Shown here one piece after another: positions 10,882 to 21,412 of a DNA stretch of 64,000 nucleotides (within the stretch, counting starts at the first letter, position 1; each line of letters starts with the position of its first letter). Position numbers and translations under genes: made by a program. Origin of the DNA: Chrysopilus asiliformis. Lineage: Eukaryota; Arthropoda; Insecta; Diptera; Rhagionidae. The notes beneath the pieces were generated by a model. The model did not search any database, was not told where the DNA came from, and was given only the letters and a program-made list of their open reading frames with translations. The stretch is taken from positions 82,171,942-82,235,941 of the forward strand of contig OZ035962.1 of assembly GCA_964034945.1 (NCBI GenBank), given 5' to 3'.

Positions 10882-11490
10882 AAACATAACAAAAGCTATA
10901 ATTGCCAATCTGGCAATCATTGGAGACCCGTATGGTGATATTCGTATCAAAATTCGAACAGTTGTACCAAAATTCCACTTTGAAGTCAAACTTTCCAAAA
11001 AGATTTTTTAAAATTTATTCCAATCGAATTTTGATGTATGGAAGATTTATGTAGAATCATATCCTAAATAACTTTTGTTCTTGCACTTTTTTGATAAGAT
11101 GCACCGTTTTTGATATATTCGCAAAAAGGGGGGTGCCTCCCCTAATGGTCCATTTTTTCCCATGAACGAACTAAGCCTCGCATTTTATGAAAAACGGATT
11201 TGTGCAAACTTTCAAGTCTCTAGCTCAATCCGTGCGCCCGCAATCCGCGCCACAGACAGACGGACAGACAGACGGACAGACGGACAGACGGACAGACAGA
11301 CGGACAGACAGACGGACAGACAGACGGACAGACAGACGGACAGACAGACGGACGGACATGCAGAAATTAAATATTTTTATCATTCTAAACACACTGGTGT
11401 AATTCATTTTTTTGTGCGATGACGGGATCTTGGCGTTACAAACGGTAAGGCAAAGTTAATATACCCTTTGGTTTCACCATACGGGTATAA
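10882..11490 (-). mobile_element. (GTCY)n-cored HINE/mini-me-like element, copy 1
   Basis: The 5' end is on the right (minus strand). It starts TATACCCGTATGGTGAAACC, then has a GGCAAAGTTAATATACCC-containing head, a (GTCY)n core (11255-11357), a CTAGAGACTTGAAA-type block, and a long conserved body. At the left it has a second, inverted ACCCGTATGGTGA (10926-10938) followed by the stem-loop ATTGCCAATCTGGCAAT (10901-10917) and a GCTTTTGTTATG tail. Paired subterminal repeats, with one placed just before a 3' stem-loop, plus a GTCY core is the architecture described for Helentron-associated INEs (INE-1, mini-me) in flies. It is non-coding; the open frames across it are translations of the microsatellite. 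Confidence 0.75.
11255..11357. repeat. (GACA/GACG)n tetranucleotide core
   Basis: About 25 units of CAGA/CGGA tetranucleotide repeat inside the HINE-like element. The same core occurs in copies at 30935-31018, 48427-48465 and 60705-60787 with different unit counts. Confidence 0.9.
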
Positions 11491-11689
11491 AAAACAAGTT
11501 TGTCTAATATTATACAATTACAAAATGCTCTGAGAAGTACAAATCAACTTTTTCCATCAATGGTTTAGTGCTTCAAAAGTAATATTCTTTAATACTGTTT
11601 GTTTTGATAAAAAATATAGAGTGTGTGGCATTGCATTTATCCTTTGAACTCAGCACAAATACTTAATTTTTTTTTGTTTTAGCCTTTTC

Positions 11690-13013
11690 AGTCATTTCGT
11701 ATTTGATTAGTACGACTAAAAATCCAAAATTACGTTTATACTTTGTAGTCTTCGAACATATATCCTTGCTTTAGAGTTATTCTTACCGACGTTTTGACTC
11801 CGAAATCGAATTCAGCGATATCTAGAAGCCCCATATGAGAAAATTTGAGCAATATTGTCCTTACAGATTTCTTAATGATAGTCCTTACAGATTTCTTAAT
11901 GATAGAATCGGATTCAGCGATTTAAAAAACCCTTAGATGATATTTTTCCCGAAAATTTGAGGAAAACCATAACCACGTCATCCTAACAGGATCTTCCGCT
12001 ATCCTTATACTCTTCTTAACAGCAAAATTGGACTCAACTATTTCAAAAATTCCCAGATAAGATTTTTTCCGGAAAATTTGCGAAAAAGGATAATCACGTT
12101 ATCCTTTCAGGACCTTGCGTTATCCTTACAGATTTCTTACCATCAGAATCGGATTTAGCAACCCCAAAATCCCGATGATGAGATTTTTTCCAGAACATTT
12201 GAGGTGAAGAAAAATCATTTTATCTTAAAAGAACCTTCCGTTATTCGCACAAAGACGAAGTAGCAAAAATACTTTATTGCCATCGGACTTACGCATCTGT
12301 GCAAAATTTTAAGTCAATCGGATGAGTGGAAGTGGGCATTGCCTCCTATAAACACAAGGCCTCAAGATCTAAAACTGACGTCACATCAGTGGTAAAGCTC
12401 TTTTCGATGTTGCTATGCAATTCAAATGGAGACAAACGAAAATTCGACTTTATCGGCTTATATCTCGGAAACTATTAATGCGACAACAAATTGACTTACG
12501 CACTATTATACTCAATGTAATTATCTGTCGTTTGGTTCATGTCCCAATCATGTCGAATATATATCAATTAAATTATTTGCGAAAACCCAAATCGATATGA
12601 TTTTAGATGGAGAGTAGGAGTGGAGAGCGACGTGAAGAGAAAACGAAAAATCACACTTTTGTTAAGATTTTGTTCGATAACTTTTTTTCTGTTCGCCTTT
12701 GGTAACTAAGGCATATGACTGAAAGCAAGAATATCGAATATTCTATAGGAAAGTGAAAACAGTTTTTCCGGCAAAGGAACAGTTTCCGAGATATAAGCCG
12801 ATAAAGTCGAATTTTCGTTTGTCTCCATTTGAATTGCATAGCAACATCGAAAAGAGCTTTACCACTGATGTGACGTCATGATAAAGTTCTTTGAGATATT
12901 GAGGCCTTGTGTTTATAGGAGGCAATGAAGTGGGTCAAAATTGAAGTGCAAGATTTGACCGTGACAAACAAACAGAAAAATACGAAAGCAAACTTAATAA
13001 AAGCTTTAAAGAA
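11690..13013 (-). mobile_element. Helitron-like minisatellite repeat, copy C (interrupted)
   Basis: The largest copy. Three or more minisatellite units are marked by GAATCGG-type anchors at 11905, 12025 and 12146, a period of about 120 bp. The conserved block with CAATCGGATGAGTGGAAGTG follows, then a 590-bp foldback insertion (12337-12926), then the continuation GTGGGTCAAAATTG and the ACAAACAAACAGA head. Removing the insertion and one copy of the 8-bp duplication restores colinearity with copy A. No protein is encoded. Confidence 0.65.
12329..12934. mobile_element. 590-bp foldback element with 8-bp TSD
   Basis: GAAGTGGG at 12329-12336 and 12927-12934 flank an element that begins CATTGCCTCCTATAAACAC and ends GTGTTTATAGGAGGCAAT. 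The inverted arms are about 136 and 145 bp, near-identical apart from one small indel/variable patch after GGCCTCAA. Copy A at about 1885-1900 shows the uninterrupted target. The arm includes GACGTCACATCAGTGG. The superfamily is unresolved: an 8-9 bp duplication fits hAT, P or Mutator-like systems. The twin open frames encoding the same peptide on both strands come from the arms. Confidence 0.85.
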
Positions 13014-13947
13014 AGCCTAGTTCGAATCTTTTCGACGCTGTCGCGTCATTGGAAAAAAAAGTAATTATAATATGCACGTTTGAGTTAACTTGGGTAGCGT
13101 GCATTAAGAGTACAATCATACAGCCTCAAAGAAACTAAATTTTTATCAAACATTTTTTATATAAAAATTGAATTTCCGCAGAAAACAACAAAAAATCAAA
13201 TTCAATTCACATTCACAAAAATAAAATCCTTGAACTTATAAATATGAGGATTATTAAAATTAAAACGTACTTTCGAAAGTGACCAAAATCATGTTCGGAT
13301 TATTCTGGTCATTTATCTTAATATGTTTTCACAAGAAACACGCTCAAAGTGACATAAGGATAGTTGGCGTGTTAACAAAAACTACTTGTTACCAATATTT
13401 TCGGTCACCTTCCATTTCGTGTGGAATAAACCTGAATGGAATTTTTATTTAATCCATAGGTTTATGTCAATGGCATACAACTGATATAAATAAATAAATA
13501 TTTAGCTGACCATGAAATTAACCATGAAAGGTGTATACTTAAACCTCTTGAACAATTCTTTTTACATAATTCAGTGTAAAAATGAGGATGTAAAGTAGTT
13601 TGGGAATCATCTGAATTATATTTTAAAAATTGCCCTAATGCATACCCATCATTCACGACTATCAGATTTCGCCACTCATCGTGAACGATTCACTTTTCCT
13701 GTATAAAAATTTCAACATATTTCTACTGACATATTGTCAAAACATCTCAATGTCGGTTTATTCATAGTCGTTGATTCTGTAGTGAAATTTTTAGGGTAAG
13801 TGTAGCTGTTGTTTATTAATGTTGAAAAAAGAGAGTTTTGAGGCCGTATCAAGTCAGTGGCGTAGCTACAAACCTGACATCCTTTACGAAAAAAATTGTG
13901 AGTGCCCAAAAAATAAAAACTTTTGTTAAGGTGTTTTTTTTTAAATA
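13014..13947. other. AT-rich stretch, no recognised gene
   Basis: Only short chance frames. CAGTGGCGTAGCTAC at 13856 resembles one end of a hAT-type repeat, but no partner end was found. Confidence 0.35.
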
Positions 13948-14000
13948 CAGTAGAGTCCCGCTAATCCGGACATCCGATTAATCCAGACGGGATTTTTTTT
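13946..14000. mobile_element. Pogo/Tigger-like terminal fragment
   Basis: TA followed by CAGTAGAGTCCCGCTAATCC resembles the terminal inverted repeat of pogo/Tigger elements (CAGT.GA..CTCG..AAT). Only one end is present, so this is a solo or truncated end. Confidence 0.4.
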
Positions 14001-14579
14001 TAAATAAAGCAGGATTTATTAATTAGTTTATTAATTAGAGACTAGGAATAAAATATAAACTAAATAAAATTAATTGCATCATTTAATGTCTAAAAGGGAC
14101 ACAGACGAATAATAATAACAATATTAAATATAAAAAAATCAGGATTTATTAATTTGAGTAACCGCCCAAAAGTCAGTTTATCGCTGAAGCGGAACTTTTT
14201 CTCAACCTTCGGCCGAACCTGAAGCCGAAAGTTTGTATAAAAGCTGAGATGAATGTTCGCGGTAAAATAATTTTTTTGTCGTTAAAAATAATTAACACAT
14301 TTGAAAATCCACAAAACCAATGATCAAACAATTTTTTTAACATCTTAAAAATTGTCAAAATGAGTTAACTGAAGTTTTGCACACAACGCGATTTTATAAA
14401 TTTTTGAAACAGTTGTTTTGGAAAAAAAAATTATTCTAGACATAAATGTAGACTTTTACACTTTCATGTCCTACCAAAAATTGTATTGTCGAGACAACAT
14501 ACATTTCGAATTTCTTGGATAAATATGTTCGAAAAAAATCTTTCTGTATGGTCATTTTAATCGACACGAAATCAGACTA
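14001..14579. other. AT-rich stretch, no recognised gene
   Basis: An AGGATTTATTAATT motif occurs at about 14010 and 14141, suggesting a diverged duplication. No coding evidence. Confidence 0.35.
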
Positions 14580-14737
14580 AAGCCCAATTCAGCTAACGAT
14601 TGCGATTACGATTGAGCTTCCGCGACCAATGAGATCAAAGCTTTCATTTTCCTATTGTTGAAAGCTTTGATCTCATTGGTCAAGAAGCTTCAATCGTAAT
14701 CGCAATCGTAATCGCACCCTTAATCTGAATTGGGCTT
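14580..14737. mobile_element. Palindromic MITE, compact copy 2
   Basis: A 158-bp near-complete palindrome with ends AAGCCCAATTCAG and CTGAATTGGGCTT, and a centre pairing CCAATGAGATCAAAGCTTTC with GAAAGCTTTGATCTCATTGG. The right arm has only about four TAATCG/CAATCG units, so it represents the state before the expansion seen in copy 1 at 4839-5320. No TSD is evident. No coding potential. Confidence 0.85.
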
Positions 14738-17378
14738 GAGCTGATGCTCCAAAGCATGAATTATGTGCTTCAAAAACTAAAAAAATCTAGACAGAAAGCA
14801 TTCTGTGTCATCTGTTGCGTTATCTAAACTACTGACCGGAATCTGACGAGAATAGGAAAACACAAATCAACCTCCGGCTTTTTCTAGTGAATTTTGAGGT
14901 CAATCGTACCGAAAAATTCAGTACTATTTGAAGAATTTTGGACAATATATAGTGCCTAAACTATTTTTATTTGATTTCAAACTGTTCCTAATTTTAATTT
15001 CAAATGTCGAGGATTAATTTCAACCCAAAAGGTTTTCAAAACAAACTTTCTTGGTTCACAAAAAATATTTACCGTGTATTAAACTATTTAGGTCTTTAAG
15101 GACAAAAAATATTAAAAACTTTTAACAAATTCGTACAGAATTTAAATTGAATGCAACTGGTATATGATCTGGATCACTGTGATTTATCCTATCTACGATA
15201 AAACCACATGTAATGTCCAATACGAAACATATTTTCACGAATTAGATACACCTAATCCTAAACTTTTCTAGCAGCAACTTCTGATTCCCATCCATGAAAA
15301 GTCCATTGGGATCATATGACATTTCTTTTTGAGGGAAACGATAAAAATGTGAAATGTGTGCAGCAAAGATTTTTGCTGTTGCTACGGGAAAGGATAATAC
15401 GTCGATTCCCCAAAAAATTTCTTCCCCCTATGTTTTATACATTGGAGACATTTTTACCAAGAATTTTTCATACGTGTTTTTCCTTTTATTTTCCAACAAC
15501 CCCCTCTCGAAGCGGAATAGATGTGGAGCTACCCACAAAGATTTGAAAAGAAAGTGTTGGGTACTGTTATGTAGTTTGGGGATAGAATGGGGGCTCTTAC
15601 TTTAAGGACAGCAAAGAAAGGTCTAGAGACGAAAACGTAGCCCTTATCCTGTCAGTGTAGAAGGATAGATCTAAAGGGGGTGTCTAGTATAAAAATGCTA
15701 GTTATTTTTTATTTGTCAACAATGATTTATTTAACACAACTCAACAAACCATATTTTTTGTAGCTTCCGAGCAACATGCTCAGAGTGGAGGGTTTATTAT
15801 TTGGAAATAAATAAGATCCCAAGGGGCTTAGATGACGCTTTCTATAAATATGTATCTACCATTCGAGTATATGTGAAGGAAACATTGATTTTTTTTTCTG
15901 CAAAACATTCACTCGCTTGTCATCCCAAATAAAGCAAAATAAGGGATTTTTATTAAGCGATTGAGTACGAGCCATTTGCTAGTTATTTTTCCCATTGAAA
16001 CTGCATTCATCCTTGAATTACATCTTCTTTGAAAAAAAAAACAGTTCAGATCGTGGTACGTGTTTAAATTGCAGTCATGTCTTTTTTAGAATGTGATCGA
16101 TGAGTACACTTAAAGCGGCTACTACACATTTCCATAAAAAACAAAAAAATTAGAGAAAGTTATATCAATTTGTTAGATTTCTGGTCTCCATTTTCATCAT
16201 TAAGCCAGGGTGTAAAATTCTCCCCGTTTTAGGGTTTTTGGGGAATGGAAAAGTTTCCTATTGCAATTTCTGTGTGCTTTATTTTGTTGTTTTAACTTGT
16301 CCCTTTTTTCTTGCTTACGACATATCGCATAGATGGCTGTAATTCCACAAACTCCACCATCAACCCCAATTCTTATCCGTACTGTTTAAGCGACAGCAGC
16401 CATCAACCGCCATTCATTTCATTTATTCCATTCCGTTCAATGCGAATCTGAGACTACTAAGTATTCTTGAGAAGACACTCTTCCGTGACGGAAAGCAAAT
16501 ATCAATGTCACAATGTTTTTAACTCAACAACAACCTAATTAAAACTTTCCGGGATAAGCTTATTTAGGAAAGTGAAATATTATGCTATTTCTACCCTTAT
16601 TTTTCACCGCACGTCTTCTTTTTATTCTCGTCAGCTCATATCCGAATTCCACATTCCTTTATCTAGTTTATAAACATTTTACCAACATCCGCATTAATAA
16701 GACATACTCCGGTATCTAAATAATCAGAGTATTTTTTAGTATCTATTGTATATTTATGAATATATAGTTTTTTTTGTGTACAGTTAAACCTGAAGTTACA
16801 AAACCAAGTTTCAAACAGAATTTCTTGCTATTCATTTTTTCGATAACATAACTCAATAAATTAAGCTAAGCTATATAGTTTACTAAAATTACTCAAATTT
16901 ACATGTGTAATACACGCAAATATCCTTGACCGTGATTATGTTGGCGGAGGAAGGCATCTGACTTTACGAAATGTTGGGCAAGAGACGAAGTGGGAATGAT
17001 GATATGAAAATACGAACGAAAACTAAAAATTTCAGTTCGAGTGTGATAGGAACGACGTGTGATTGGCTACCTATTCGCACTTGTTTCGAAAAAATCATTC
17101 GGTTTGTAGACGCCAAAGCGTGTGGTCAGTTTATTCAGTCCGTGTGTAATCATAGTCCTTTAGTGCAGGGATCGTCACAGTTACAGTTTCTGACCAACAT
17201 CATCATCAATTTACAGCTAAAACAAAAAATATAGTGGCGTGCAACATTATGCACGAGAGAAAAATCGACAGCGATAGTTTTGGTCTTCGTTTAGTTTCGG
17301 TTTTTGAAGTTATAATATTCTTGTATGCGTAGCATGTACATGATGTTAGATAATAAAAACTACATTGCTACAAGGACC
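14738..17378. other. AT-rich stretch, no recognised gene
   Basis: Frames at 15316-15546, 15354-15605 and 16971-17234 (87 codons) have no domain that I recognise and no supporting splice structure. Confidence 0.4.
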
Positions 17379-17607
17379 CTCTAGGGCAGTGCTCCGCAAC
17401 CTTTATTTGCATACGGCACACAAATTTTTTTTTCTGGAAATCCGAGGCACACTACAAAAGAAAATATAAAAAAATTTGTAGGTATTTAAAATTAAAAATA
17501 TATTTAAAATTAAAAAAAAATCCTGAAACAATTATTCAATAGCTATTTGAATTGTTTACCGCGGCACACCTAATATCATTTCCCGGTTGCGGAGCACTGC
17601 TCTAGAG
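17379..17607. mobile_element. hAT-type MITE (213 bp) with 8-bp TSD
   Basis: Element 17387-17599 begins CAGTGCTCCGCAACC and ends GGTTGCGGAGCACTG, a perfect 15-bp inverted repeat. CTCTAGGG (17379-17386) and CTCTAGAG (17600-17607) form an 8-bp target duplication with one mismatch. CAGTG ends with an 8-bp duplication are typical of hAT. The interior has inverted GGCACAC motifs and is A/T-rich. Non-coding. Confidence 0.85.
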
Positions 17608-20474
17608 CAAAGGCGTCCACCTTTGGCTCACTAGGCTCCTCACATGCTTAAAATTTTTATCTATAGCGACAGAGCATTTTACGCAAATATTACCAATATT
17701 GTCACATTTAAAGTTTTATCTCGTGAGCGAATTCAATATGAGTCAGACCTCAATTTTTTTGCCACTATCGTGTAGTGGTAAGCCCTAGATGAGAATTTGA
17801 TACTACTTTAGTAGTGACTGGTCCTAACATTATAGTGATTGGCATTCAAAATATGGATTTATGTTCCCTCAGTGCATAATAGGGGCTGGCCGACCAGCAT
17901 TTTAGGTATCTAATATATTCCTTTCTGTCTGTCAGTCTGTTAGTCTCTCTGTCTGTCAGTCTGTGTACAAGATTTCTCAAAAAGTAAGCAAAATGGCTTC
18001 TTTTTCAAAATCGCAATTTGGTTTTTTGTTATTTACTCCGAAAATACGCGTTTTTTGGTATTCTTAAGTATGACGAAAAATGGAGACAATTGAATTTCCT
18101 ACATATTTGTCGTTTACTAGAACATTTTATCTCAAGCCGTTATCGAAATATACCTTGTTTTCAAAAAAATCTGTTTTTAGCGATTATCTCGAAAAATAAC
18201 GGGTTTTTGGTGGTTTAATGTATAAAGTGAATTGAAGAGTTTGCCATAATTTTGTCTGTTACCGTTACCATAAAATATTTGACCGTTATCGAGATATCAT
18301 TAAAAAAAATTTTTTTTGCCAATTGCTTGCAAACAAACGGTTTTTCGAAAAGAAAAAACAAGTTATTGGCAGTCTTAAAGGTATTAAAATTATCTACATT
18401 TCCGCCTTTTTCCTTAAATCGATATATTTTACCGTCATATTTCATATTTTGTAAAATAAGAATTCATATTTTTATGTAAACTATTATTTTATAGTATTTT
18501 ATTCATGAAACGTAGATTTTGTATAAGAAAGTCATGTGGTGTTCACATCGAATATTTTCAAAGACGTTTTAAATGCAAAGAATTTCTTTGTTTAAAAATT
18601 TCAAGAAGTTTTTGTTAGCAAATCAGTATTTTGGGTTTCACTGTATTCCCTCTTTTTATCGTAGCTATGATGTATAGTTTTATTTATATAAAATCCACCT
18701 ATAAGAAATCTGGAGAGAAATAAACACGCAAATTCACTTAGTACGAAGAACAATTTGTTAGGGGGTGCGAAAAGGGAAATCCTTCGACGAGCGCTTATTT
18801 TTCATCTTTGCAATATCGTGACACCGAAGCAAAAGAGTTTTTAGCTGATCCGCTTAATGAGAAATCGATTCAAAGTCAAACTTTGTTAGCCGTAACGAGA
18901 AGAATGTTATTTTTCACACGATAGACCCACTTCATTGAATCGCAAAGTAGATTCATGACAAAACGTAAATTACCTAAACCAACACAATTTATTGGAATAT
19001 GTTTAGCTGAGCTCAACATATCCATAAACCATTTTGAGGTTCGATAACGAAACAAAACGCACATCGCACATATCCAGAAATGAAGTTTCAACATAAAACC
19101 GATAATCTTATATGCATTACAAGTACATTAGATATAGTAGTATCTTCTCGTATACCCATAGTGTATCTTTCCGTATCTAAGTGACTTTCAGTAAATATCT
19201 TTCTGTATTCTTAGCCTTAGTATCATAACACGTTCTATTTACACAAACGACAGTATCCTATAATTCTCGTTTAGAAAATTTAGTCCTGATAGTGGAAAGA
19301 CTCATTCTTGTTCATCTCGTTGTTCTAAACCATTTCACCAATTTCACTGATATAGCAGCAATTTGATATGGGTATCTCTTTTAGCTTTTAAGGTGACTTG
19401 GTGCCGGATAACATGAAAATTTTCGGATACATCCCATAAGAATAAACCTCCTAATTTACAAGATGGTCTGTGGTGCTTTAACCACTTTTCCTGCCCAGCA
19501 ACCCTGAACTGAACACTGTTCCCATCTGCATACAAATGGACACACGATAGTTGAAATTGCTGTACATCTAAACTCAAGTTTCGGTTGGATTCATGTAAAG
19601 TTCAAAATTTATTGTGTATTCAAAAAGGCATTTCCGTACGTTCTTCGTTCACATGTTATACGCCTGATAGTCAGTCCATATATTATAGTAGCCAAAGTCT
19701 CAATTTCTAAGGAAAAATGAGATCCAATTGATAGCCAAACTTTGGAAACTGTAAGTGTAGGTGTATCAAACAACGGATGAGCAAAGGGGATACTAAGCAA
19801 AACTTTAATAAGCAATAAAATTCAAAGTTTACGGTATCGTTTTTAATTTTGTAACCATGAAGTGGTTCCTATTTCAAATTAAATAGAGGATTCACTTAAT
19901 GTCAAGGAAACTACATTTCACCATTTATTTAATAAATTGCAACTTTTTGGTGTGCAACTTACGAAAATTGGACATCTCTATTATTTTATACTATGGGCAT
20001 GTCTTTGATTAACCGAAAAAATGAAACGAACGATTGCAGATTTGCATGGAAGGTAAATTTTGGAGATGTCTCAATTGAAGGGATGGGAAACGTTATGGTA
20101 ACGTAACTAAATAACGAAATGATTTTCCGGCTTTTTCTCCATAATTGCGTTATAACGTTACAGAAATTTAATTCCGTTACAGTAACGAAAAAGGTAATGA
20201 AAACCGAAAAACATTTTTTCGGTTTCTCATTATTTGTTTAATTTTGCCTTAATTTATTTTGTTTTATTTTTTCGTGAAATTTCCTACAAAAGTTCATCAA
20301 GTATAACCTAAAAGAGCTGCCACCTGCATAAAATATCATTAAAAATATTGGGGATAGTGGCTGTTTGACAATAATGGAAAAAAAATAATTTTTATTTTCA
20401 AATCGAGGATTTGTCCTCGAAAAAGAGGACGTCTGGTCACCCTATTTGTTTAGCATACTTGGCATAAAATATGT
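17608..20474. other. AT-rich stretch with a GTCT repeat and ATCTCG-rich zone
   Basis: A (CTGT/CAGT)n repeat at 17934-17967 precedes a zone (about 18000-18440) where CTCGAAAA/TCGAGATAT motifs recur with irregular spacing on both strands, like a very diverged minisatellite. A similar zone lies at 22800-23060. At 20432 the string TCTGGTCACCCTA looks like a lone transposon end. No host gene recognised. Confidence 0.4.
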
Positions 20475-20982
20475 AACTACCCTAGCGTGACCATTTATCC
20501 CCCTTTGAGGGGGATTATCCCCTTTTCGGACTTGGCTATCCCCCACATCCCCCTGAAAAATCCACCTTTTTCCAAGATTTATTTATGAAAGAAACGTAAT
20601 TTTTCGTGTTTTCGACTATTGTCGAATACGCGTTTGCTCTGCCAGGAACATCAATAAAATTTGGACGACGGAAAAGACTCTTTTACAACTTAAAACTCTT
20701 AAATCGATTCTTTTTACCAAAAACAATATCAATCTCAGCTGTTTGGAGTTTTTCGATTATTTGAAAAAGGACAAAGATATGTTGAAACAAATCTCTTCTC
20801 AAGAAAAATACAATGAATCGACAAGTTCATCATCAGTTTGTGCTTGAAATTGAAAAACATAAATAAAAACTCCATATTTTGATTTATTAATACAATTTTT
20901 TTCATTTTTATTTTTTATTCCCCTTTATCACCCCATTTTATCCCCCATTGGCTCCAAAAAAAATGGTCACGCTAAACTACCC
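20475..20982. mobile_element. hAT-type MITE (492 bp) with perfect 8-bp TSD
   Basis: AACTACCC at 20475-20482 and again at 20975-20982 flanks an element that begins TAGCGTGACCATTT and ends AAATGGTCACGCTA, a perfect 14-bp inverted repeat. C-runs just inside both ends (ATCCCCC, TATCCCCC) are a further shared feature. The superfamily is inferred from the 8-bp duplication. No transposase frame. Confidence 0.85.
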
Positions 20983-21106
20983 CCATAGGTGACAATACAA
21001 TACATATACATAAAAAAAATGGCGGCTGTCATAGGAAGATATTAATAAATTAATCTTTCAAACTTCGGAAAAAAAATTTAATTTTTTTAACCTTATATAA
21101 AAATGT

Positions 21107-21412
21107 ACTAAAAAAGAAAAAAAAGAATTTTTGGGCGTTGCGTATCAGAAATAAAAAAGAGATAAAGGCATAAAAAGAATTTTAAAAAATTTATCTCGCT
21201 TTTATGTCTGATACGCAACGGTGAGCCAGCTTTCCATACCAGAAACAGGCTCCTGATGGGTTTTCAGGGCAGACATGTCCGACCTGTTGGGGGGAAATTT
21301 GGATGTGAAAACATCCGCAAAAATAAATAATTTTGTTGTTTTTGCAGACCTTATAAGCCGAGAAATTCCAATATGATACACAACGCCCAAACATTTATTT
21401 TCCCCTTTTTCT
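21107..21412. repeat. Palindromic CACTAAAAAG-module, interrupted copy
   Basis: ACTAAAAAAGAAAA at 21107 and the diverged CCCCTTTTTCT near 21411 are outer arms. TGGGCGTTGCGTATCAGAAAT and its complement form the inner arms. A 153-bp segment (21221-21373) splits the right arm. Related palindromes lie at 1403 and 23830. Confidence 0.55.
21209..21385. mobile_element. 153-bp insertion with 12-bp direct repeats
   Basis: TGATACGCAACG (21209-21220) and TGATACACAACG (21374-21385) flank a less AT-rich 153-bp segment. It starts GTGAGCCAGC and ends GAGAAATTCCAATA. The repeats sit exactly where the palindrome arm is broken, so they act as a 12-bp target duplication with one mismatch. A duplication of that length suggests target-primed reverse transcription (SINE, LINE fragment or processed transcript), but no poly(A) or promoter box was seen. 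Confidence 0.5.

Noticed and set aside
11162..11422. TDRRTDGQTDRQ-type repeat proteins (also at 30871, 48251 and 60613)
   Set aside because: They are read-through of the (GTCY)n core of the HINE-like elements and occur in every copy of the repeat.
12415..12839. Frames on both strands that start with the same peptide (MQFKWRQTKIRLYRLISRKL)
   Set aside because: They arise from the inverted arms of the 590-bp foldback element, not from a gene pair.
13856..13875. CAGTGGCGTAGCTAC, like a hAT-type end, with CAGAGGCGTAACTTC at 43799
   Set aside because: No inverted partner or target duplication found for either; single ends are not enough.
20428..20446. TCTGGTCACCCTA as a transposon terminus
   Set aside because: No matching left end was found upstream, so the element could not be bounded.
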